From the NCBI GenBank assembly GCA_046329555.1, contig JAXLUK010000006.1, forward strand, positions 1-64,000: a DNA stretch of 64,000 bases. The letters are read 5' to 3'. The notes beneath the pieces are model-generated. The model saw only the letters and a list, made by a program, of their open reading frames with translations, had not been told where the DNA came from and ran no database searches. Below, one piece after another: positions 52,213-61,404 of the stretch (positions are counted from its first letter, which is position 1; each line of letters opens with the position of its first letter). Made by a program: the position numbers and the translations under genes. The stretch comes from UBA1941 sp046329555 (GTDB taxonomy: Bacteria > Bacteroidota > Bacteroidia > Chitinophagales > LD1).

Positions 52213-53328
52213 TTATAATTCAGGGAAGAGCGCGGCTACCTGCTCGCCGGCTTCGCTGGCCAGCGCAACACCCATTCCGCCCATGCGCAAACAAATAAAT
52301 TGCCTGGGGCTAACTTGTTGAATTAATGGGATTTTATGCTCACCAAAGGCCATTATACCTGACCACTGACGGTCGATAGTGTAATTGATTCCGGGAAGAA
52401 TGGTATGATTAAGATGATCTTTTAATGCCGATATAATGGTCGCGTTCGGGCCCATCAAGGTGGTGGTTTCTCCCGCAAAATCTAAATTCCTGCCACCTCC
52501 GAACAACACCCTGCCATCAATCTCACGGAAGTAAAAATAGCCGGCTTCAAAGTGGTAAATGCCTTTGAAGCGAAGACCTGGAACAGGGTGTGTTATTAAC
52601 ACCTGCCCTCGTCCGGGTGTTACTGCCAATTGCGGCAATAACGCACCGGCAAACGCATTAGTGCAATGTACTACCTGGCCGGCTTTGAAGCGGTAGCCAT
52701 TTAGTAACAAAATCATTTCGTTTGCTTCTTCTTCAATCTGAATTATTTCAGTACCGGTACGAATGTCGATATTATTCAACCGACATAATTCAGTCAGCCG
52801 GCGCATCAGTTTTCCGCTGTGCAACTCACCTTCGTAATGGTTTTCGATAAGTACAGTGATCTGGTTAGAAAAACCTTTTTCAGCGGGTTTCTGTTTGGAA
52901 ACGGAAAAAGCCCGGCCTCCTAATAGTGGCTGTAAGGTGCTATTCCAATCTTCCAGAGCGTTTAAGGCTCCTTCGTCACCTTGCTGAAGCAGTTCAAAAC
53001 TTCCACGTTGTGTATAGTCAATCGCTGCATCACTGCATCGCTGCCGTAAGCGCTGCAGGCCGTTAAAGCGCATGGCGGCTAATTCCAATGCCTGTTGGCG
53101 CGTCAAAGTTCTGGAATCATCTATTAACTCTGTAAGACTGCCAAAGCAGGCAAAACCGGCATTGCGCGTACTGGCACCAGACGGCAATAAGCCTCTTTCA
53201 AAAACAATAATGGAATGATTGGGGAAGCGCGCTCTTAAACTCAACGCAGTCGAGAGCCCGGTGATGCCACCACCTATGACGGCGATGTCGGTGTGCAACA
53301 GCGCTGTTTGTTCCCAATAACTGATCAT
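52213..53328 (-). CDS. FAD-dependent oxidoreductase (DAO family)
   Basis: 371 residues. N-terminal Rossmann dinucleotide-binding motif 'AVIGGGITGLSTAL' and an Arg/Asn-containing 'GLLPSGASTRNAGFACFG' follow the pattern of glycine oxidase/MnmC-C/D-amino-acid oxidase-like enzymes. The C-terminal 'CLRMGGMGVALASEAGEQVAALF' contacts FAD. The substrate is probably an amine or amino acid, but no specific evidence is visible. Confidence 0.88.
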   Translation of the reverse strand: MISYWEQTALLHTDIAVIGGGITGLSTALSLRARFPNHSIIVFERGLLPSGASTRNAGFACFGSLTELIDDSRTLTRQQALELAAMRFNGLQRLRQRCSDAAIDYTQRGSFELLQQGDEGALNALEDWNSTLQPLLGGRAFSVSKQKPAEKGFSNQITVLIENHYEGELHSGKLMRRLTELCRLNNIDIRTGTEIIQIEEEANEMILLLNGYRFKAGQVVHCTNAFAGALLPQLAVTPGRGQVLITHPVPGLRFKGIYHFEAGYFYFREIDGRVLFGGGRNLDFAGETTTLMGPNATIISALKDHLNHTILPGINYTIDRQWSGIMAFGEHKIPLIQQVSPRQFICLRMGGMGVALASEAGEQVAALFPEL

Positions 53329-53352
53329 GCAGTGAAGAAAGGAAAAAGGGAT

Positions 53353-54648
53353 TTAGGCCGGAAGTGAAAAAAATACACTGGTTCCGAATCCTTCCCTTGA
53401 TTCCAGCCATAACCTGCCGTGATGCAATGATATGATTTTTCGCGCCAGCGTTAACCCAACGCCACTGCCGGGATACTTGTCAATGCGATTCAGTCGTTTG
53501 AATGGAAGGAATACTTCTTCATGAAACTTCGGTGCGATTCCCATGCCGTTATCACGAACACAAAAAACGTGTTGGCTGCCTTCTTTCGCCCAGTTTACTT
53601 CAATGTATGGCCGTTTGTCTTTTTGCCGGAATTTAATGGCATTATCAATCAGCGCCGTCAATACTTTTTTCAATTCCGAACTATCAGCCTGTAATTCTGG
53701 CATAGCTGAAATATTAATCATCGCATCGGCTGCATCAATTTTAGGTTTTAGCTCTTGCAACGCTTCCTGTAATGCAGTTAATACATTGATTTTAGTGGGC
53801 GCTATAGTCCGCTGTTCCAATGCCATCACTGATTTCATGTCGATCAGAAATTGATCGGCTTTGTGTATTTCATCGCTGATAACGCGCGTATATTCCTCCA
53901 GCTTGTCATCACCTTTTTTCTTCAATCCATCCTGCAATAATTGAAGATAACTGGTGCTGGTACGCAGCGGCTCTCGCAAATCGTGAGAGGCAATTTCCAT
54001 TAAACGGTGAGGCGATAAATGATCTTTAGTAGCATGTTCTTCCACCAGAACTGCAAATACGATATGCTCCTCACCATGATGTAAATCGCGACGATGTAAA
54101 CGCATGGGAGTTGGAAGCGCCATGTCTGCCAAATGGGTGATTAATCCTGAAGTTGCAGCATCTTTGTCTTGGTGCCAGCGCTTCGGAAATACATCGCTCC
54201 ACGATTGTTGAAGCAATTGGAGCTGATGCGCCTGCGACCAATGTTCCAGCGTACTGCTCATCACCCGAAGCTGCCGGTTGATAAACAACATGGAAAACAC
54301 CGGCATACTGTGCACTACCGCGTGAGTTAGCGCATTATTCGCTGCGGAAACGTGGCCATGACGGGTCACGCAAATGGCAGTGGACTGGTGTTTCTCCCAT
54401 ATAACCGGATACCATTGTGCGCGAAAAGTGACGCCATGCCAGATCAGCGAAAACGGTTCCGGGTCTTTTACGGCCAAACATTTATCCACCAATGCTTCCA
54501 GCATCGGTTGCAATAACATCTCGCGCCCTGAAGCATTAGCGTAGAGCAATTGCGCTTCCGGGCCATACACCAGCCAGCCTTCCGCAGATTGCTGCAGCAA
54601 ACTAAGTGCATCGCTAAGATGCCCTGTTATGGGCGTGTTTGACTCCAA
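53353..54648 (-). CDS. Cytosolic sensor histidine kinase with PAS-like N-terminus
   Basis: 431 residues without membrane helices. A PAS-like segment (about 10-125, 'GPEAQLLYANASGREML') and a second possible sensor segment precede the H-box 'LMEIASHDLREPLRTSTSYL' (catalytic His near 221) and the HATPase_c domain with 'ALIDNAIKFR', 'DNGMGI' and 'GSGVGLTLARKI'. This is the phytochrome-like HK subgroup. Start seems to be TTG at 54648. No response regulator gene is adjacent. Confidence 0.88.
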   Translation of the reverse strand: MESNTPITGHLSDALSLLQQSAEGWLVYGPEAQLLYANASGREMLLQPMLEALVDKCLAVKDPEPFSLIWHGVTFRAQWYPVIWEKHQSTAICVTRHGHVSAANNALTHAVVHSMPVFSMLFINRQLRVMSSTLEHWSQAHQLQLLQQSWSDVFPKRWHQDKDAATSGLITHLADMALPTPMRLHRRDLHHGEEHIVFAVLVEEHATKDHLSPHRLMEIASHDLREPLRTSTSYLQLLQDGLKKKGDDKLEEYTRVISDEIHKADQFLIDMKSVMALEQRTIAPTKINVLTALQEALQELKPKIDAADAMINISAMPELQADSSELKKVLTALIDNAIKFRQKDKRPYIEVNWAKEGSQHVFCVRDNGMGIAPKFHEEVFLPFKRLNRIDKYPGSGVGLTLARKIISLHHGRLWLESREGFGTSVFFSLPA

Positions 54649-54730
54649 TGGTGGTAATACACAAAAAGCGCAATATAGAACGCCGGGCGTCCCTTGTCAA
54701 ATTTTACTATCCACTATGTGGAGAAGCGCC

Positions 54731-55387
54731 TTATTCCTGAAAAACGTAACGCAGGATGTTAGCGCCCATTTTTAGCGCTTTTTCATGGGTAGCCGGCGGG
54801 TCTTTATGCACCTCGGGATCTTCCCATCCGTCGCCCAAATCGCACTCGTAGGTGTAGAGCGCTACTAAACGCCCTTCGTGAAACAAGCCAAAGGCCTGCG
54901 GCGATTTGTTGTCGTGCTCATGGATTTTGGGCAACCCCGCAGGAAAATCATACTTCTGATGGAAAACAGGATGAGAAAATGGCAGTTCAACCAGGTTGGT
55001 ACCGGGAAATAGTTTTTCCAACTGCGGACGAATAAACGGATCCATGCCGTAGTTGTCGTCGGCATGAAGAAAGCCGCCTGCAGCAAGATAGGTGCGCAGG
55101 TTATCGAGTTCCTGTTCCGAGAAAACGACGTTGCCATGCCCGGTCATGTGCACAAAAGGATAATTGAATAACTCGGCGCTACCCACTTCAACCGTCGGTG
55201 GCTCCGGATCCAGATTCATACCTAATTGACTGTTGCAATATTTAATGAGATTGGGCAGAGAAGTTGGGTTGGCATACCAATCACCGCCGCCATTATATTT
55301 TAAAAGGGCAATTTTCAGGGGCTTTTCCGGTGCGGCTAAAAAACTCATCAGCACCAGTATCAGCGGCAAAACCGCAATTTTCTTCAT
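54731..55387 (-). CDS. Secreted DUF4159 protein
   Basis: 218 residues from ATG 55387; the frame is open upstream but the signal peptide 'MKKIAVLPLILVLMSFLAAP' fixes this start. Motifs 'KYNGGGDWYANPTSLPNLIKY', 'FVHMTGHGNVVFSEQE', 'YLAAGGFLHADDNYGMD' and 'LVALYTYECDLGDGWED' match DUF4159, a ThuA/glutamine-amidotransferase-like fold. Role unknown. Divergent from the dnaE gene with a 33-nt gap. Confidence 0.87.
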   Translation of the reverse strand: MKKIAVLPLILVLMSFLAAPEKPLKIALLKYNGGGDWYANPTSLPNLIKYCNSQLGMNLDPEPPTVEVGSAELFNYPFVHMTGHGNVVFSEQELDNLRTYLAAGGFLHADDNYGMDPFIRPQLEKLFPGTNLVELPFSHPVFHQKYDFPAGLPKIHEHDNKSPQAFGLFHEGRLVALYTYECDLGDGWEDPEVHKDPPATHEKALKMGANILRYVFQE

Positions 55388-55420
55388 CGTTGCGAAGATA
55401 ATTACCAACTTCGAAATTCC

Positions 55421-58354
55421 ATGTACCTGAATTGTCACTCGTGGTTTAGCTTGAATTACGGTACCATGTCGGTAGAACAACTACTGGAGTGGGCTTCGCA
55501 GCACGGCATTAAGCATTTGGCGCTAACCGATATCAACAATACTTCGGGGGTGCTTGATTTTCTGCGTCTGGCGCCGCGTTTTGGGGTAACGCCTTCGGTT
55601 GGTGTGGATTTTAGGAATGATAATGGACAACAATTCATTGCTATCGCCCGAAACAATCAAGGGTTTCAGGCCATCAATGAGTTTCTTTCTTCTTTAAATC
55701 GTTTGAAACAACAGGTTCCTGAAACGGCGCCGCCTTTAGACGATGTAACCATCATTTATCCGTGGAAGAAAGATCAGATGCGAACCCTTCGCAGCGATGA
55801 GTGGATAGGCCTGAGGCCTGAGCAAATTGCTGCCTACCGGCTTTATGGAAAATATCCCGAAACGAAACTGGTGGCGCTGGGTGTATTGAGTTTTCGGCAT
55901 AAGCGCGATTACAATACGCACCGTTTGTTGCGCGCTATTCACCACAATGCGTTGTTGAGCAAATTAGCGCCTGATCAACATGGAACCATTCATGATCAGG
56001 TTTGGACCGAGGCCATGCGCACGCAATTTTTGGAAGAATGGGAGGCGGCGATGCATCGCGCGAATGACATTTTGCAAACGCATCGGGTGTCCTTTGTTTT
56101 TGGTAGTTCGAAAAACCTGCAGGTTTTTGGTGATAACAAGGAAAACGATGAACAGTTGCTTCGGCATTTGGCTGAGGAAGGGTTGGCTTATCGATATAGC
56201 GAAATCACCACGGCCATTCAGCAGCGGTTTGAAACCGAGTTAAATACTATCATAGAATTAGGGTTTACCGCCTACTTTCTAATCAACTGGGATATGGTGC
56301 GCTTTGCGCGCGAAAAAGGTTTTTATTATGTAGGAAGAGGTAGTGGCGCAAATAGCGTGGTGGCCTATTGTTTGCGCATTACTGACGTAGACCCCATTGA
56401 GCTGGATTTGTACTTTGAGCGGTTCATTAATGCCTCGCGCGAAAACCCTCCCGATTTCGATATAGATTTTTCTTATACCGACCGCGATGTGATTCGAGAT
56501 TATTTATTTGAAAAATATGCCGGGCGCATTGCCTTAGTAGGTAGTTATAGCACTTTTGAACGTAAATCGGCTATCCGTGAAATAGGGAAAGTGTTCGGAT
56601 TGCCGCCTCATGAAATTGAACAACTGCAATCAGAGCGGCTGGATAAAAAGCAATTAGATGAATATGGAAAGTTAGTGTTACAGTATGCTGATTACATCTA
56701 TCAGTTTCCTAACCAACTCAGTGTTCATTCTTGTGGGATATTGATTGCGGCGGAACCCATTACTTGTTTTTCCGCGTTGGAATATATGCCGGTTGGTTAT
56801 CCTTCCACCCAGTTTTCAATGCTGGAAGCAGAAGATGTTGGTCTCTACAAGTATGATGTGCTTAGTCAGCGCGGGTTGGGGCACATACGCGATGCCGTAA
56901 ATCTGGCTGAGGCGCGAACGGGGCAATCCATCGACATTCACCGCATTCAGGCTTTTAAGGAAGATCAGGTCATGAATGCGCGCTTGCGCGAAGGCGATAC
57001 TATTGGTTGCTTTTACATTGAATCGCCGGCGATGAGGCAGTTGCTCCGCAAGCTGGAAGTACGCGATTACATTGGATTGGTGGCGGCAAGTTCTATCATT
57101 AGACCGGGCGTATCGCAGTCGGGAATGATGCGCGAGTATATTCTTCGTTATCGCAACGACCCGCGGCAAACAAAACCACATCCTGTACTGCTGCAAATTA
57201 TGCCTGATACTTATGGGGTGATGGTATATCAGGAAGATGTGATGAAGGTGGCGCATTATTACGCTGGTCTTAGCTTGAAAGATGCTGATGTGATGCGCCG
57301 GGGCATGTCCGGTAAATTTCGTTCTCGGGAAGAGTTTAAAAGAGTGAAAGAGAAGTTCTTTTCTAATTGCACGGCTAAGGGTTATGCTGCGGAAGATGCG
57401 GCAGAAGTGTGGCGACAGATAGAGAGTTTTGCAGGCTATTCATTTGCCAAAGGACATTCTGCTTCGTATGCTGTAGAGAGTTATCAAAGTTTGTTTCTGC
57501 GTACCTATTTTCCGTTGGAATTTATTACCGGTGTGGTCAATAATTACGGCGGATTTTATTCCACCGAATTTTATTTACATCAGGCCCGGATGTGGGGAGC
57601 AGATGTTCAATTACCTTGTATCAATCACAGCGATGTTCATGCGGTATTGCTTGGTGAGAAATTGTACATCGGTTTTGGATTGGTTCACGATTTGGAGCAA
57701 CAAACCATTCAAGCTGTTTTATCGGCGCGCCGGCATGGTGCTTTTAATGGATTAGCTGATTTTTTACAGCGCGTATCCATTTCTTTGGAACAACTGAGAT
57801 TATTAATTCGCATCAAGGCCTTTCGGTTTACCGGATTAACCAGCAAAGAGTTATTGTGGGAAGCGCATTGGCGCATGAGCAAATCCAAGAAAACTTCACC
57901 TCGTCGGGAATTATTCCCGGCAACATCGGAATCTACCCATCTACCGCCACTGGAATACGATTCGTATGAGGATGCGCGTGATGAAATGAAGTTACTGGGA
58001 TTCCCTTTACAGTCGCCTTTTCACCTCTTGAAAAAGACGTATAAGGGGACGGTGTTAGCCAAAGATTTACCAGCGCAATTAGGGCAGGTGGTCTACATTG
58101 TTGGCTATACCATTTCAACCAGAAGAGTGACCACTGTACTGGGAGAGACCATGTATTTCGGCAACTTCTTTGATGAGCAGGGTGATTTGTTCGACTCCGT
58201 TCATTTTCCGCCGTCTATAGCTAAATATTATTTCACTGGTAAAGGGTGTTATTTGATGAAAGGAAAAGTGGTGGAAGATTTTGGAGTACCTAGCGTAGAG
58301 GTAGAAAAGATGGAACGTATTCCCTGGGTTTTCGGCGACAACTTACCCGGCTGA
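55421..58354 (+). CDS. dnaE: DNA polymerase III alpha subunit, short second type
   Basis: 977 residues, shorter than replicative DnaE. PHP domain at the N-terminus; palm/finger motifs 'YVGRGSGANSVVAYC' and the catalytic 'PPDFDIDFS' (Asp345 and Asp347); tandem HhH and OB-fold regions near the C-terminus ('GQVVYIVGYTISTRRVTT'). The PHP metal motifs are degraded: the first reads N-x-H rather than H-x-H, and 'ALTDINN' replaces 'ALTDHGN'. Proofreading or pyrophosphatase by PHP is therefore unlikely. Size fits error-prone DnaE2/ImuC-like enzymes, but no imuA or imuB homologue is adjacent. Its end overlaps convergent rsmE by 12 nt. Confidence 0.88.
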   Translation: MYLNCHSWFSLNYGTMSVEQLLEWASQHGIKHLALTDINNTSGVLDFLRLAPRFGVTPSVGVDFRNDNGQQFIAIARNNQGFQAINEFLSSLNRLKQQVPETAPPLDDVTIIYPWKKDQMRTLRSDEWIGLRPEQIAAYRLYGKYPETKLVALGVLSFRHKRDYNTHRLLRAIHHNALLSKLAPDQHGTIHDQVWTEAMRTQFLEEWEAAMHRANDILQTHRVSFVFGSSKNLQVFGDNKENDEQLLRHLAEEGLAYRYSEITTAIQQRFETELNTIIELGFTAYFLINWDMVRFAREKGFYYVGRGSGANSVVAYCLRITDVDPIELDLYFERFINASRENPPDFDIDFSYTDRDVIRDYLFEKYAGRIALVGSYSTFERKSAIREIGKVFGLPPHEIEQLQSERLDKKQLDEYGKLVLQYADYIYQFPNQLSVHSCGILIAAEPITCFSALEYMPVGYPSTQFSMLEAEDVGLYKYDVLSQRGLGHIRDAVNLAEARTGQSIDIHRIQAFKEDQVMNARLREGDTIGCFYIESPAMRQLLRKLEVRDYIGLVAASSIIRPGVSQSGMMREYILRYRNDPRQTKPHPVLLQIMPDTYGVMVYQEDVMKVAHYYAGLSLKDADVMRRGMSGKFRSREEFKRVKEKFFSNCTAKGYAAEDAAEVWRQIESFAGYSFAKGHSASYAVESYQSLFLRTYFPLEFITGVVNNYGGFYSTEFYLHQARMWGADVQLPCINHSDVHAVLLGEKLYIGFGLVHDLEQQTIQAVLSARRHGAFNGLADFLQRVSISLEQLRLLIRIKAFRFTGLTSKELLWEAHWRMSKSKKTSPRRELFPATSESTHLPPLEYDSYEDARDEMKLLGFPLQSPFHLLKKTYKGTVLAKDLPAQLGQVVYIVGYTISTRRVTTVLGETMYFGNFFDEQGDLFDSVHFPPSIAKYYFTGKGCYLMKGKVVEDFGVPSVEVEKMERIPWVFGDNLPG

Positions 58355-59035
58355 ACGTAAAATAGCCGCTGCGTAAATTCCCGCGGTTTCGGTACGCAAC
58401 CTAGATGCACCCAATGAAACGGCCTGAAATCCGGCGGTAAGTGCCAATGAAGTTTCTTCTGGTGTAAAATCACCTTCCGGTCCAATCATTATCAGATGCG
58501 GTTGGCCGGCTTTGACTAGCGAAGAAAACTCGACATGCGGCTGGGCGCATTCTGCTATACATCGCGTACCTTCAAATGGCATTGTTAAAATCTGACGAAA
58601 AGTTTGTGCCGGAAATAGTTTCGGCAGGAAAAGTGATTGCGACTGTTTCGCTGCGCTAAGAATAACTTTTTCCAGCCTTTCGTTGCGCAGTTCCTTGCGT
58701 TCTGACCTTTGGCAGATAATTGGGTAGATGGCCGCCACGCCTAATTCAGTTACCTTTTCGCAAAACCATTCCATCCGGTCAATATTCTTGGTGGGTGCAA
58801 TGGCAATATGAAGGGAAGACGGTTCGGATGCTGATTGAATGCAATCGCCAATCTGCACCGATGCGGTCTTTCGGGTCAGTTCAACCAACCGACCAACATA
58901 TAGCTTTCCTTTACCATCCATCAGGTGAATGGCATCTCCCGACTGCAATCGCACTACTTGGGCGTGATGCGCTTCCTGTTCTTCCAACGCTACAATTGCG
59001 CCTGATGCGGCATGTGGTGTGTAAAACAATTGCAT
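58343..59035 (-). CDS. rsmE: 16S rRNA (uracil-1498-N3)-methyltransferase
   Basis: 230 residues. SPOUT-type methyltransferase with an N-terminal PUA-like domain ('EQEAHHAQVVRLQSGDAI') and the knotted SAM-binding motifs 'MIGPEGDFTPEE' and 'LGASRLRTETAGIYAAAIL'. Methylates m3U1498 in 16S rRNA. The length is standard. Confidence 0.95.
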   Translation of the reverse strand: MQLFYTPHAASGAIVALEEQEAHHAQVVRLQSGDAIHLMDGKGKLYVGRLVELTRKTASVQIGDCIQSASEPSSLHIAIAPTKNIDRMEWFCEKVTELGVAAIYPIICQRSERKELRNERLEKVILSAAKQSQSLFLPKLFPAQTFRQILTMPFEGTRCIAECAQPHVEFSSLVKAGQPHLIMIGPEGDFTPEETSLALTAGFQAVSLGASRLRTETAGIYAAAILRSAG

Positions 59036-59075
59036 GGCTATTGCGTATTAAATCCTTTTATTGCGGTTGTTGTAT

Positions 59076-61004
59076 ATGCGGCTTTTTGGGTTTTCAATCT
59101 TACTGTTTTTCACGCAAATACTTTACGCGGAAAATGAAAACCGCCTGCGCGAAGTACTGATGGCTGCCGCTTGCAGTGCTGATGCTACTGCACTTTGTGC
59201 CATCGCCGATGATCATGGTGTGATTTCATTAAACAATGATTACAGTTTAAAGGTAGATCGCGAGGTGATGATTCGATTTTATGGCGAGCGGAAGTTGGAT
59301 CGCCAACTTTGGCAGCAGTTGTTCTATATGAATAACGACCACCAGCGCTATTATGCCGTAAAGGCTGAGATAGCTCAATTGAATGCCACTACGAAGGAGA
59401 CTGAAAAGCGCGATGTTACTGCGGTTTTTACGAATGCTTACAATGAGCAAAATACCACTCGTTTCAGGAGCGGTCAGGTGCTGCTGCTGCGTTATTCTGT
59501 GAATTTTCCCTTTGATGGTAAGGTGCCTTCATGGCGGTTTCAATCAGATTTTCCGGTAGAGCATACCACATTGGATATTGATCAACCGGAAGTGCTGCGT
59601 TTGCAAATGAACTTGCTAGGCGCTTTTGTTCCGGATGAACAAGACCATAATACCTCAATGTCTTCTATTCGGTTATCAAACAAACCGAACGCTATGAATA
59701 TTCAGCATCATCATTGGAGTTTTACGCATGTGCCAGCCTGGAAGCGCGAGCCATGGGCAGATGCCTCTCCTGAGGTGTATGCGCAAATGCATCTTGCGGT
59801 TTTATCGATGAAGAAGGACGGTATTGAGCGTTCGGAATTTTCTGAGCGGATGGCGGATAAAATTATCGAGCAGTTATCTACCCATGCTGCTTTTATGGGT
59901 CGGTTGTTTCCGGAATTCGATTTGCGCAAGGACTTTGACAACCGCTTACAAAGTGTAGAGGATTCGTTATTTCGGATGGCGCGCATCTACGATTTAGTGC
60001 GAAGGCATTGCCAATTTACAGGCCGTGATTCTTTATTTAGTTCACAACCGCTGCAACGACTTTGGAGTGATAAAAAGGGCAATGCCACCGATATCAATTT
60101 ATTGCTGATAAAATTATTGCAGCGTTATGGCTATGATGTAGCGCCCTTGCTGGTGGCCAAGCGTAGTTTTTCTACAGTCGATACCTTGAATTTCGCAATA
60201 GATGATTTTAATCGTTCTGTAGCCTTGGTTCGTTTTCAGGGACGACAATTTGTTTTAGATGCCTCTAATCGGTCGGTTGATTTTCCAATGACCAACCCGG
60301 AACTGCTAAATACTTATGGATTATTAGTTGGGATGGAAGAGCAACGATGGATTTGGATAACAGATACGGCTGCCCGATATAAAAATGAAACAATACTGCT
60401 AGGTCATCTTTCAGGAGATTCTGTATTTCGAACGAATGTGTACGTAAACAGTTATGCGTATTCAAAAGCAGAGCGCCTGGCCCGATTAGAGCGTGATAGT
60501 GTGAAGGGTTTGCAGCGTTTCTACTTTTCTAAAAATGCACGCGAGCTGAAATTGAAGCATTTCATTGCAGCCAACGAATACGTAGATACCCTGCCGCTGG
60601 CACAGGAGTTTGACGTGCAATTGGGATTAGATCGGAAAGAAAATTTGGTAGGTGTTCACGCCACCTTGTACACCGCTCCGGATAGTTTGTTTGCGATTGA
60701 AGCGAATCGGCTCCTTCCGGTGAATTTTGGTTACAACCAAACGTACTCGCTGGTGAGCCAGTTTAGTTTCCCTTCAAACTATGAGGTGTTTCTGATGCCC
60801 AATAACCTGGCTTTCTCTGCATTTAACGGCTTGCTTACTTTCCAACGGGAATTTCACAAAACTGATGATGGATTTTCGCAGCGTTTGTGGCTGAGGCTCG
60901 ATAAGAGTTACTTCGATTTGAAGGAAAGTAATGAACTGGTTAGGTTCCTAAAAAAGGTTCAGCCGCTCTTGGAACAACAAGTGTTACTGAAGCGGCTGAA
61001 TTAA
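59076..61004 (+). CDS. Secreted DUF3857/transglutaminase-like protein
   Basis: 642 residues from ATG 59076 with signal peptide (MRLFGFSILLFFTQILYA). The first 200 residues resemble the DUF3857 beta domain, though weakly; the middle (about 300-400) has a transglutaminase-like arrangement ('ATDINLLLIKLLQRYGYDVAPLLVA', then 'NRSVALVRFQGRQFVLDAS'), but the usual catalytic Cys in the first block is replaced, so it may be inactive. Similar proteins occur in many Bacteroidota with unknown role. Confidence 0.7.
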   Translation: MRLFGFSILLFFTQILYAENENRLREVLMAAACSADATALCAIADDHGVISLNNDYSLKVDREVMIRFYGERKLDRQLWQQLFYMNNDHQRYYAVKAEIAQLNATTKETEKRDVTAVFTNAYNEQNTTRFRSGQVLLLRYSVNFPFDGKVPSWRFQSDFPVEHTTLDIDQPEVLRLQMNLLGAFVPDEQDHNTSMSSIRLSNKPNAMNIQHHHWSFTHVPAWKREPWADASPEVYAQMHLAVLSMKKDGIERSEFSERMADKIIEQLSTHAAFMGRLFPEFDLRKDFDNRLQSVEDSLFRMARIYDLVRRHCQFTGRDSLFSSQPLQRLWSDKKGNATDINLLLIKLLQRYGYDVAPLLVAKRSFSTVDTLNFAIDDFNRSVALVRFQGRQFVLDASNRSVDFPMTNPELLNTYGLLVGMEEQRWIWITDTAARYKNETILLGHLSGDSVFRTNVYVNSYAYSKAERLARLERDSVKGLQRFYFSKNARELKLKHFIAANEYVDTLPLAQEFDVQLGLDRKENLVGVHATLYTAPDSLFAIEANRLLPVNFGYNQTYSLVSQFSFPSNYEVFLMPNNLAFSAFNGLLTFQREFHKTDDGFSQRLWLRLDKSYFDLKESNELVRFLKKVQPLLEQQVLLKRLN

Positions 61005-61016
61005 AAGTATCGCAAT

Positions 61017-61403
61017 TTATTTTGTACCTGTTGGAGCGGCGGCAGCTGGCTGTTGCTGTTGTTGTTGAGGGGCGGCTGCAGGAGCGGTGAACCCACCGGT
61101 TTCATTCATACGCTTTTCCAACTCCGTTTTTTCTGTTTGAGACGTAGCTTGCTTGGCGTTCGCTGCGGTCATTGCCTTACGATCAATAAAGCGAGCAGAA
61201 ACTAAGCTGAAAACAATCATCAGAGCGGCTAAAGTCCAGGTAGTTTTTTCAACTACGTCGGTAGAACGGCCTGCGCCGAAAATTTGTTGGCTGGTACCAC
61301 TGAAGGCTGCATTCACACCACCGCCTTTTGGGTTTTGAATTAAAACAACTGCGCACAACAGCACGCAAACGATAATCACCAGAATAGTTATGAAGATATA
61401 CAT
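61017..61403 (-). CDS. secG: Preprotein translocase subunit SecG
   Basis: 128 residues with two membrane helices (about 2-22 and 52-72) around the SecG loop 'QNPKGGGVNAAFSGTSQQIFGAGRSTD' (family-typical 'GLG..FGG'-type region, shown split). The C-terminal tail is Gln/Ala-rich. SecYEG accessory subunit. An AAGGAG sequence at the end of the upstream gene precedes its ATG. It is last in the sigma54 regulator - LptE - unknown - SecG operon. Confidence 0.92.
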   Translation of the reverse strand: MYIFITILVIIVCVLLCAVVLIQNPKGGGVNAAFSGTSQQIFGAGRSTDVVEKTTWTLAALMIVFSLVSARFIDRKAMTAANAKQATSQTEKTELEKRMNETGGFTAPAAAPQQQQQQPAAAAPTGTK

Positions 61404-61404
61404 C

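Noticed and set aside
55421..58354. Complete ImuABC mutasome cassette
   Set aside because: Neighbours are a DUF4159 protein and rsmE; no imuA- or imuB-like gene is present.
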